A stretch of 7,047 nucleotides of DNA from Planctomyces sp. (GTDB lineage: Bacteria; Planctomycetota; Planctomycetia; Planctomycetales; Planctomycetaceae): assembly GCA_005809115.1 (NCBI GenBank), contig SYLK01000155.1:1-7047 (forward strand), written 5' to 3'. The notes under the pieces were generated by a model. That model did not search any database. It saw nothing but the letters and a program-made list of their open reading frames with translations, and was not told the DNA's origin. A program made the position numbers and the translations under genes. Shown piece by piece: positions 1 through 6,060 of the stretch. The stretch's first letter is position 1; the number at the start of each line of letters is the position of its first letter.

Positions 1-1
1 A

Positions 2-574
2 ATTTCGATTGAACATGCGCGTCGCCTGCTGCAGAGCCTCGACGGGGCGGATGTGGTCGGACTGCGGGACCGAGCGGTGATTGCCATTCTGATCTACACG
101 GCCGCTCGCGTGGGGGCCGTGGCGAAACTGCGTCGGTCAGATTTCTATTCCGTGATTGATCAGTACTGCCTGCGGTTTCACGAAAAGGGCGGCAAAGTCC
201 GCGAGATCCCCGTCCGCCACGACCTGCAGGAAATTCTGCAGGTGTACCTCGAAGCCAGCGGACTTCGGTACGCTGAACCCACCTCGCCGCTGTTTCGGAC
301 GGCAATCCGCCGAACAGAGCGGCTGACTCAGAACCGCATGACCGCCAATGACATGGCGCGGATGCTGAAACGCCGTCTACGAAATGCCGGTTTGTCTGAG
401 CGGCTTTCGCCTCATTCTTTTCGAGTCACCACGATCACGGATCTTCTGGAACAGGGCGTCCCGCTGGCAGACGTGCAGTACCTGGCAGGCCATCCGGATC
501 CGCGAACAACGCAACTCTATGACCGCCGCCAACGCCGAGTGACTCGCAACATCGTCGAACGAATTTCAGTGTAG
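2..574 (+). CDS. Tyrosine recombinase/integrase, C-terminal catalytic domain (5' end outside window)
   Basis: The reading frame is open to the left edge, so the N-terminal core-binding domain and the start codon are missing. The GTG at 53 is internal, because the frame reads sensibly upstream of it (ISIEHARRLLQSLDGADV). About 190 residues are visible and contain the full catalytic set of the phage-integrase/XerC-D superfamily: box I Arg in TAARVGAVAKLR (codon 107-109), the beta-hairpin Lys in HEKGGKVREIPV (185-196), HSFR of the HxxR box (413-424), the H/W-position His in LAGHPDPRTT (491-493) and the nucleophilic Tyr in LYDRR (518-520). Such enzymes cut and rejoin DNA through a 3'-phosphotyrosine intermediate. 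The protein ends 17 residues after the Tyr, normal for the family. Nothing looks broken. I see no att site or excisionase gene nearby, so the target (element integration, cassette movement or chromosome resolution) is unknown. Planctomycete genomes carry many similar integrases, as I recall the family. Confidence 0.93.
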   Translation: MSIEHARRLLQSLDGADVVGLRDRAVIAILIYTAARVGAVAKLRRSDFYSVIDQYCLRFHEKGGKVREIPVRHDLQEILQVYLEASGLRYAEPTSPLFRTAIRRTERLTQNRMTANDMARMLKRRLRNAGLSERLSPHSFRVTTITDLLEQGVPLADVQYLAGHPDPRTTQLYDRRQRRVTRNIVERISV

Positions 575-795
575 AGCCAGTATCAGACGGGGTACGGACA
601 CATCAGACAAAAGTGCGACGGCGGGCAGAGCAGCAACAAGAGTTCCGACCAGAAGACAAGAATCATCGTTCCGGGCGTTGCAGCGAGAGCCATAGAGGGG
701 TAGACTCTCAGCAAGTACGGGCATCCCGGGCGAGTTCCCTGCTCCGGATTTCAGACGTGGTTTGCCAGCTTGATTCGACTTCCCGTGTCTCGCCC

Positions 796-814
796 TCCGC
801 CGGGAGAAGGCGGA
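796..814. repeat. Short inverted repeat, 6-bp stem
   Basis: TCCGCC at 796-801 pairs with GGCGGA at 809-814 around a 7-nt loop. It sits 9 nt before the stronger 824-849 hairpin. There is no T-run after it, so it is not a standard intrinsic terminator. It could be chance, or part of a compound structured intergenic element with its neighbour. Confidence 0.35.
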
Positions 815-823
815 TGCATGTTT

Positions 824-849
824 CACGATTGTGGCACGCCGCAATCGTG
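824..849. repeat. Hairpin with 11-bp stem and CACG loop
   Basis: CACGATTGTGG (824-834) pairs with CCGCAATCGTG (839-849) with one G-T wobble and a 4-nt loop. The outer eight pairs are perfect (CACGATTG/CAATCGTG). No U-tract follows, so it is more likely a structured intergenic repeat, a protein-binding dyad or a 5'-leader structure than an intrinsic terminator. Confidence 0.5.
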
Positions 850-1096
850 CGGATGGCCCGGCAGATCCGCCCGAGCAGTGGCACGGGTCAGACGTCACCC
901 AGCACGTGCGTCAGGAGTTTGTCCGACATTCGGGCTCCCACCCGTACCCGATTCGTCATTTTGCACATCATGAGCACCCGCCGCACGGGGAGGTTACGTC
1001 GCAACGACAGAGCGACGGATACGACTGTCCTTGTGCGCGCAGGAATACATCGCGGCGAGCATCAGCTGTGATCGAACTGATCCGTTCCTCCATCAT

Positions 1097-1102
1097 GAAG
1101 GA
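1097..1102 (+). promoter_or_regulatory. Ribosome binding site (GAAGGA) for the subtilase-vWA gene
   Basis: GAAGGA lies 6 nt before the ATG at 1109. This decides the start against the in-frame TTG at 1031, which has no comparable site, and against the ATG at 1124, which is too far downstream. Confidence 0.75.
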
Positions 1103-1108
1103 CATCTC

Positions 1109-3844
1109 ATGCTAAAACGAGCCATGATCCACCTCGGCACACAGCCGGAGCGTTCGCTCGGGTTCATCCGAACGGTTGGCGGTGATGTGCTCGCCAACTA
1201 TGGTCAGTCGGTGCTGGTGCGCTGCGATGCCGACGACCTGAAACGGCTTGCAGCGGAAGGTCTGCGCGTTCGCGAACTGGCAGACACCAAAATCCTCCAC
1301 GTGAACGGCTTTCTCGTGGATACGTCCAGTCCTGAAATCCGGTCGACATCTGCCCGCGTGGCGGCGGTTCCGTCGTCGCGAGTCAGCTACCACGTGATTC
1401 GCCTCGCCGGGCCGATGCATCCGGACTGGAAGACACGTCTCGAGCGACTGGGGGTCATATTTGATCGGTCTCTGGCCGAAGACAGCTATCTGGCGGGTGT
1501 GCCGGCAGATCGCGTCGACGACCTGATTCAGCTCCCCTTTGTCGAATCAATGGTGCCCTATACAGCACCGATGAAGGTCAATCCCGTGTTGCTCACGAGC
1601 CAGGTGCATATGGCGCTGGCCGTTCCGGCGGCGATATCAGCGGCCGAGGAGCCTGTTCGGACGTCCAGAGCGGCAAAGAAGCCGCAGCTTCATATTGGCC
1701 CGCCTGCACCGGCAATCGGCCCCGAAGAAGATCGCGGGAATCTTGAACTGGTGCTCTTCCGTGCCTCTGACCTGCTGCGCGCGGCAGATGCTGTCCGAAA
1801 CCTGGGCGCCAGTGTCATCGAAGCTCTGGGAGATCGGCTCATCGTATTCGCTGTGCCGTGTGACATCGCCCGGATCGCAGAGATCCCGGAAGTCAGGGAA
1901 GTCAATCCCTTCCAGCCGCGGAGGCTCCACAATAATGTGGCCACAGGCATCATGCATGCCGACGCGGTGCAGAACAATCATGGGCTGGACGGCACGGGGC
2001 AAATCGTCGGAATCGCGGACACGGGACTCGATACGGGAGTAAATGACGCCTCGATGCTCGACGATTTCGAGGGACGAGTGGTGAGCATTTTCGCTTTGGG
2101 ACGTCCGGGCGACGCGAGTGACACGCAGGGGCACGGCACGCACGTTGCGGGGTCGGTGCTCGGGAACGGTGCCAATTCCAGCAACCTGATCCGCGGTACG
2201 GCATTCAATGCGCAGGTCGTGTTTCAGTCGCTGCTTGATTCCGCCGGCGGGCTGAGTGGCATTCCGGCCGACCTCGGCGTGGGCCTGCTTGACGTGGCAC
2301 GTGACCAGGGGGCGCGCATTCACACGAACTCCTGGGGAGCCGATGTGAACGGCGCCTACAATACAGATTCGTTGAATGCAGACAAATTTGCCTTCGCCAA
2401 TCGCGAAATGCTGGTTCTGTTTTCGGCCGGTAATGATGCACCCAACAGGATCGGTGCGCCCGGCACTGCAAAGAATGTCCTGACCGTGGGTGCCGCCGAA
2501 AGCAATCGCGCACTGCCGGCGTCAGTCAGCTTTCCAGCAAGTCCCACCTTTCCCGGCGGAGCGACAGCGACCGGGTTTGATACACAGGCCGATGACATCA
2601 ACACCGTGGCTGCCTTCTCCAGTGTGGGCCCGGCCCAGAATACCCGCCGTAAGCCCGATGTGATCGCGCCGGGATCGTGGATCCTGTCGACCCGCTCGTC
2701 GGTCGCCGTCTATGACTCAGGACCGGACGGCCTGGGCTCGGATGAAGTGCCGCCAAACGGCACGGGGGACGAAGACGGCATCGCAACCCACGACGAGGCC
2801 GTGGGGCTGGGACTGCCCGGTCAGCCGATTCTGCGAGCAGGCAGCCAGAACACGCCCGCACCACCGGCAGGGGCCGGTCCGCTGGCCGCCAACAATTACA
2901 TGTATCTCAGCGGGACGAGTATGGCGACGCCGCTCACCGCCGGGGCGTGCGCGCTGGTGCGCCAGTACCTGATCCAGCAGCGCGGACATACGCCGTCAGC
3001 TGCACTGGTGAAGGCCATGATGGTAAACGGCGCTACAGATGTCGGACTCGGAGTTCCCGACAATCGGCAGGGTTGGGGCCGCGTGGACCTCACAAACACG
3101 ATGTTCCCGGCAGGGACTGGACGCATCCAGTTTGATGATTCTGTGGACATCGCCGTGGCCACCGGCGACATTCGCACCTACGCTGTTTCCGTTTCCTCGG
3201 CCGCAAATCCGCTCACGGTCACTTTGGTGTGGCGCGACCCGCAGGGCAGCACGATCCAGAACCGGCTGCATCTCCGAGTTACCGAAGTGGCCACCGCCAC
3301 CACGTTCACTTCCGATCCCATCGGAAACATTCGCACCAATGTGCAAAAAGTGAACGTCAACGCACCCACTCCATGCTCCTGGCAGATCGAAGTGGAAGGG
3401 GTGAACGTGATTACCGGAATTCCTGAGTTGCTGCCCGCGGTGCGCCAGGACTACGCCCTTGTGGTGACCAATGCCACAGGTTTCTCCTGCAACCCGGCGG
3501 ACATCGTTCAGGTCATCGACAAGTCGGGCAGTATGGGTGTTTCGGGATATATTGAGCCTGCCAAGGAACGCGCCCGACAGATGATTGACATTCTGCAGAT
3601 TAACGATCAGGCGGGAGTCGTGACTTTCAACGCAGCGGCTGGGGTCGTGTTCCCACTGACACTCATCAACAGCCAGGACGTCAAGGACGCCGCTCACGCA
3701 GTGATTACCCCCGTGACAGCGGGCGGTGCGACCGATTTACGGGAGGCGCTCGAGGCAGGTGCGGCAGCGATGGGCGCGGATACAGGACGGCCGAGGTCGA
3801 TCGTCTTCCTCAGCGATGGATTTCACACCGTGGCCACGCCCTAG
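1109..3844 (+). CDS. S8 (subtilisin-like, KP-43-type) serine peptidase fused to a vWA domain; N-terminal segment up to an in-frame TAG
   Basis: This segment has 911 residues before TAG. Residues about 10-60, 93-152 and 211-270 are three propeptide-like modules, the last two ending in similar segments (VPADRVDDLIQLPFVESM; VPCDIARIAEIPEVREV). The peptidase spans about 285-670: Asp304 in IADTGLDTG, His342 in GHGTHVAGSV, oxyanion Asn442 in FSAGND and Ser604 in SGTSMATP. All key residues are present, so an active endopeptidase is expected. An acidic Gly/Asp-rich insertion (about 532-596) precedes the Ser motif. Residues about 673-791 fit the beta-barrel that follows the catalytic domain in KP-43-like enzymes. 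A vWA domain begins near 800, with MIDAS residues DKSGSM (Asp804, Ser806, Ser808), Thr875 and Asp903. The TAG at codon 912 truncates the vWA domain, and the same frame continues to 4858. No signal peptide or membrane segment is visible at the N-terminus (MLKRAMIHLGTQPERS). The SD GAAGGA at 1097 fixes the start. Substrate and location are unknown. Confidence 0.9.
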   Translation: MLKRAMIHLGTQPERSLGFIRTVGGDVLANYGQSVLVRCDADDLKRLAAEGLRVRELADTKILHVNGFLVDTSSPEIRSTSARVAAVPSSRVSYHVIRLAGPMHPDWKTRLERLGVIFDRSLAEDSYLAGVPADRVDDLIQLPFVESMVPYTAPMKVNPVLLTSQVHMALAVPAAISAAEEPVRTSRAAKKPQLHIGPPAPAIGPEEDRGNLELVLFRASDLLRAADAVRNLGASVIEALGDRLIVFAVPCDIARIAEIPEVREVNPFQPRRLHNNVATGIMHADAVQNNHGLDGTGQIVGIADTGLDTGVNDASMLDDFEGRVVSIFALGRPGDASDTQGHGTHVAGSVLGNGANSSNLIRGTAFNAQVVFQSLLDSAGGLSGIPADLGVGLLDVARDQGARIHTNSWGADVNGAYNTDSLNADKFAFANREMLVLFSAGNDAPNRIGAPGTAKNVLTVGAAESNRALPASVSFPASPTFPGGATATGFDTQADDINTVAAFSSVGPAQNTRRKPDVIAPGSWILSTRSSVAVYDSGPDGLGSDEVPPNGTGDEDGIATHDEAVGLGLPGQPILRAGSQNTPAPPAGAGPLAANNYMYLSGTSMATPLTAGACALVRQYLIQQRGHTPSAALVKAMMVNGATDVGLGVPDNRQGWGRVDLTNTMFPAGTGRIQFDDSVDIAVATGDIRTYAVSVSSAANPLTVTLVWRDPQGSTIQNRLHLRVTEVATATTFTSDPIGNIRTNVQKVNVNAPTPCSWQIEVEGVNVITGIPELLPAVRQDYALVVTNATGFSCNPADIVQVIDKSGSMGVSGYIEPAKERARQMIDILQINDQAGVVTFNAAAGVVFPLTLINSQDVKDAAHAVITPVTAGGATDLREALEAGAAAMGADTGRPRSIVFLSDGFHTVATP
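3842..3844 (+). other. In-frame TAG inside the vWA domain (codon 912)
   Basis: The codons read ACG CCC TAG ATC GAT with no change of frame on either side. The TAG lies nine codons after the MIDAS Asp903 and before the remaining vWA strands (NIRVHTIALGPDSDFDVL). A single C-to-T change from CAG (Gln) would explain it, as would a change from GAG, AAG or TGG. Alternatives are a sequencing or assembly error, or amber readthrough. No distinctive stop-codon context or downstream stem-loop is obvious. Confidence 0.9.
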
Positions 3845-4858
3845 ATCGATGATCCCTTCCTGGATTCGGTCGTGGCACAGAACATTCGCGTGCACACGAT
3901 TGCGCTCGGTCCGGACAGCGACTTCGATGTGCTGAACAACATTGCGAACCGCACGGGCACTGGCGCGGTGAACACAGTGGAGTCGGCTGCCGACCTGCAC
4001 AAGCTGCACGAGATCTACTACAGCATTATCGGTGGTGCGGGTTGCGGCGGAATGGTCCATCTGAACTCCACGTCCATGACCCAGACACTCACGGAATCAG
4101 TGGTGATTGACTCCACCACGCGGGAGGCGCATTTTGCTTACTCGTGGCAGGCCTCCGGCGCCGAATTCGAATGTGTGCTCCGTGATCCCGCTGGAACAAC
4201 ATACACTGCGAACAGCCCGGAGGTGTTTCACTTCCGCGGATCGACGCACGCGTTCTATCGGGTCACTCGGCCAGTCGGAGGCACGTGGAAAGTCGCCCTC
4301 CGCGTGAAAAAGAATCCGACAGATCAGGCGCTGAAGATCACGACCGCGGCATTGGCAGATTCGGACGTCCGTTCCCGCGTGACACTGGACCGAAAGTCGC
4401 TTATCCGTGGGAAGATTGGCCTGGATCTGGCCGTGCTCGCCGGCAACCGGCCAGTGACTTCCGGGCGTGCCACGGCGGCTGTCACCTTCCCGACAATCTC
4501 GATTCGTGACCTGCTCCGGAAGCACGCCACAGAGCTTGAGAAGATCAGGATATCTCCCGCCGCTCTGGGCCGCGACAAGGGCAACGTCGGCCACATCAGG
4601 CTGGGGATCTTTGCGGCCCGGCAGGCCGCGCTCGGCAAGGACATCTACTTGCGCAAGACCGTGAACCTGGCCCTGCAGGACGACGGCAAGGCTCACGACA
4701 AGAAGGCTGGCGACGGACGCTACTCCGGTGTCCTTGACGTGAAGGCCAATAAGATTGCCGGCAATTTCCGGATCCGTGTCGAATTCCAGGGCCGGCACTC
4801 AGCGTTTGGAAAATGCCGCTGCGTGCACTTGTTGCCAGTATACGTTCCGGAGGCGTAG
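3845..4858 (+). CDS. C-terminal continuation: rest of vWA domain plus beta-sandwich and Fn3-like modules
   Basis: These 337 codons follow the TAG in the same frame and end at TAG 4856-4858. The first 130 residues complete the vWA fold: hydrophobic strand IRVHTIALG, then NIANRTGTGAVNTVESAADL and the closing helix LHKLHEIYYSI. Then come a cysteine pair (GCGG, starting about residue 978 of the full frame) and a beta-rich module with FRGSTHAFYRVTRPVGGTWKV, which resembles the sandwich found behind vWA domains. A final module of about 150 residues contains DDGKAHDKKAGDGRYSG, the Asp/Gly turn pattern seen in Fn3-like ends of CLCA-type and choice-of-anchor proteins. If translated alone, the first candidate start is GTG 3872, but no Shine-Dalgarno precedes it and the product would start inside a folded domain. 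I therefore read this as the back half of the 1109 gene, not an independent gene. Its codons are undegraded, so any break is recent. Confidence 0.85.
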   Translation: MDDPFLDSVVAQNIRVHTIALGPDSDFDVLNNIANRTGTGAVNTVESAADLHKLHEIYYSIIGGAGCGGMVHLNSTSMTQTLTESVVIDSTTREAHFAYSWQASGAEFECVLRDPAGTTYTANSPEVFHFRGSTHAFYRVTRPVGGTWKVALRVKKNPTDQALKITTAALADSDVRSRVTLDRKSLIRGKIGLDLAVLAGNRPVTSGRATAAVTFPTISIRDLLRKHATELEKIRISPAALGRDKGNVGHIRLGIFAARQAALGKDIYLRKTVNLALQDDGKAHDKKAGDGRYSGVLDVKANKIAGNFRIRVEFQGRHSAFGKCRCVHLLPVYVPEA

Positions 4859-5042
4859 TTCCAGCATCTCGCTGCGTTGTACCCATGCAACACTGAAGGA
4901 CATCTGAATTCGGAAAACGTGAACTGCCCGTGCGGCCGGAGGCAGTCCGCGGGTGTGATCTGGCTGACCAGATTGCGCTTCCGGAGCACTTCTGAGAGAC
5001 TTTGAAGGAATATCCGGTTCGAACCGTTCTGCGTGTCTGTGG

Positions 5043-5062
5043 TGAGCCGAATGCACGGCTCA
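5043..5062. repeat. Inverted repeat, 7-bp stem (TGAGCCG/CGGCTCA)
   Basis: TGAGCCG at 5043-5049 pairs with CGGCTCA at 5056-5062 around the loop AATGCA. A G-T wobble can extend it by one pair. It shares the octamer CCGAATGC with the hairpin at 5162. No T-run follows on either strand. Confidence 0.4.
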
Positions 5063-5074
5063 TCGTAAAACGCG

Positions 5075-5088
5075 CAATTTGCAAATTG
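5075..5088. repeat. Perfect 14-bp palindrome CAATTTGCAAATTG
   Basis: This perfect palindrome without a spacer lies in the gap 217 nt after the fusion gene. An AT-rich uninterrupted dyad of this size could be an operator for a dimeric regulator, but no gene start lies close downstream on the plus strand. On the minus strand it lies inside the weak 4720-5247 frame. Confidence 0.4.
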
Positions 5089-5161
5089 ATACACCAGTCG
5101 GCCAGGCTGCTTGAACTGCCCTGCAGCCACCCGGTCATCCCAGCAGACGCCTGCGGATGTG

Positions 5162-5179
5162 ACCGAATGCTCATTCGGT
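5162..5179. repeat. Inverted repeat, 7-bp stem (ACCGAAT/ATTCGGT)
   Basis: ACCGAAT (5162-5168) pairs with ATTCGGT (5173-5179) across a 4-nt loop GCTC. It is a perfect stem without a following T-run. Confidence 0.4.
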
Positions 5180-5384
5180 GAACCGTTGCATTCAACACCT
5201 GAGCACCTGCTGAGCATGCACAATTCACCGGTGAGTTTTTCCAGCACCCATTTGAATTCCGAACATCGCTGTCAGGAATCATCCGCCGAGTGGCACAGCG
5301 GCACCTGAGTCAGATGGTCCGCGGCAGGTCGCGATCTCCGTCTGGCATGTTTGCAATCCCGCGCAAAAATGCCCCCTCACCCTT

Positions 5385-5412
5385 CCCTCTCCCCCGAGTA
5401 CAGGGGAGAGGG
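5385..5412. repeat. CCCTCTCCCC-type interspersed hairpin repeat
   Basis: CCCTCTCCCC (5385-5394) pairs perfectly with GGGGAGAGGG (5403-5412) around an 8-nt loop. It is preceded by CCCCCTCACCCTTC. Intergenic repeats of the form CCCTCACCC...CCCTCTCCC...GGGAGAGGG are widespread in GC-rich bacteria and are often mistranslated as 'GEGxGRG' proteins. This copy looks like a member of that loose class. Whether it is mobile is not shown here. Confidence 0.65.
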
Positions 5413-5721
5413 GACTTCCGGGGTGAAGCACCGTCTGCGATGTGGCCGTTATTGGTGACATGAGCTGATCCGCCCAGCCGTCCAATGCTGCCCGGTTGGC
5501 CGCAAACAACACGCAAGGTGTCAGCCGCATCAGCGAATGCACCACTGCCCGTTGCCAACTGCCGGCTGGCGACGGCCCGGTCGACACCCAACCACTCGCT
5601 ACAGCAAAGGGTGACGAGGCCCTCGGACTCGGCCCCAAACAACGCGGGCGGGGCTCTGAATCTGCTGAACGCAGAGAGGCGCTCGAATATCACGCCGATT
5701 GGCAGCAAGCGGCTGCACGGC

Positions 5722-5781
5722 CGTCCGGAGCTGTCATCGTCGGGCAACTCGGGTGAGGCCCGACGATGCCAGCTCCGGACG
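5722..5781. repeat. Long inverted repeat: 23-bp arms, 22 paired, plus one more closing pair
   Basis: The left arm 5722-5744 starts CGTCCGGAGCTG and the right arm 5759-5781 ends CAGCTCCGGACG. They are complementary at 22 of 23 positions; the mismatch is T5734 opposite C5769. C5745-G5758 adds a 24th pair. The remaining 12-nt loop contains a small CTC/GAG dyad. No T-run follows the hairpin. It is the strongest secondary structure in the window. It could be a non-autonomous transposable element, a fold-back recombination site, or an extragenic palindromic repeat. I see no flanking target-site duplication. Confidence 0.75.
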
Positions 5782-5970
5782 ACGCGACTAACCAACCCAC
5801 CTTCACAGGTTCAATGATTTTTCTTGATCCGCCTATCCGTATTGTGGCCGACGCCAGCCAGTGGGAGACCGTACCGGCCGCAGGGAATGTTGCCTTTTCC
5901 GCAGGACCGTGGTAGCGGATTGATCCTTTCGCTCTCTCCTCCTCTCATCGTTCCGTGAAGTCCGTAACTG

Positions 5971-6013
5971 ACCGGGCTTCCGGCGGCTGCCTTCGCAGCG
6001 GCCGGAAGCCGGT
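5971..6013 (+). promoter_or_regulatory. GC-rich stem-loop in the leader of the 6068 gene
   Basis: ACCGGGCTTCCGGCGGCTGC (5971-5990) folds on 5995-6013 (GCAGCGGCCGGAAGCCGGT). It forms 5 pairs, a one-base bulge, 8 pairs, one mismatch and 5 pairs, closed by a CTTC loop. It is followed by a moderately T-rich stretch (GTTCTCTGGTTTTC, 6017-6030) and lies 54 nt before the next start codon. It could be a leaky intrinsic terminator or attenuator, or another extragenic palindrome. The T-run is interrupted, so terminator strength is doubtful. Confidence 0.5.
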
Positions 6014-6054
6014 GGTGTTCTCTGGTTTTCCCGCATCCTTCACTGTGTTTCACG

Positions 6055-6060
6055 AAAGGA
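6055..6060 (+). promoter_or_regulatory. Ribosome binding site (AAAGGA) for the 105-aa gene
   Basis: AAAGGA lies 7 nt before the ATG at 6068. It is the same style and spacing as the GAAGGA before 1109, and supports that start. Confidence 0.7.

Larger units (their letters stand above)
575..1108. other. 534-nt intergenic region with hairpins, no convincing gene
   Basis: This region separates the integrase stop from the fusion-protein start. Open frames exist on both strands (for example 613-1071 and 831-1115 on plus, 566-898 on minus). Their translations are Arg/Ser/Pro-rich, have no recognisable motif and lack a good ribosome binding site, so I treat them as chance ORFs in GC-rich DNA. Two hairpins (796-814 and 824-849) lie in the middle. 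I could not identify a sigma-70-type promoter with confidence. The promoter for the downstream gene should lie in the last 250 nt, where 'attttgca' near 957-964 is the only AT-rich patch. Confidence 0.6.

Noticed and set aside
613..1071. Plus-strand ORF of 152 aa between integrase and fusion gene
   Set aside because: It has Arg/Ser-rich composition, no RBS and hairpins inside it, and it overlaps the upstream region of the real start at 1109.
1637..2323. Minus-strand frame of 228 aa
   Set aside because: It lies opposite the subtilase catalytic Asp and His motifs. It is a shadow frame.
2996..3697. Long minus-strand frame (233 aa) opposite the fusion gene
   Set aside because: It is antisense to well-supported coding sequence (beta-barrel and vWA), is His/Arg/Gly-rich and has no motif. 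Such frames are common opposite GC-rich genes.
3845..3872. Independent translation start for the downstream half at GTG 3872
   Set aside because: There is no Shine-Dalgarno, and the product would begin in the middle of the vWA fold.
4097..4798. Long minus-strand frame (233 aa) opposite the C-terminal modules
   Set aside because: It is antisense to the beta-sandwich and Fn3-like coding segment, which has a continuous protein-like reading. There is no RBS or recognisable domain.
1096..4905. 12-nt direct repeat TGAAGGACATCT at 1096-1107 and 4894-4905 flanking the fusion gene
   Set aside because: The first copy is the ribosome binding region. One or two 12-mer matches are expected by chance in 7 kb, and there are no inverted ends or transposase, so it is not a target-site duplication.
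5310..5795. Minus-strand ORF of 161 aa
   Set aside because: It runs through both the 24-bp-arm palindrome and the CCCTCTCCCC repeat, and its translation has the typical repeat-derived Gly/Arg/Pro pattern.
5722..5800. Integron attC site
   Set aside because: The palindrome lacks the RYYYAAC/GTTRRRY core sites, and no integron-type integrase signature is visible.
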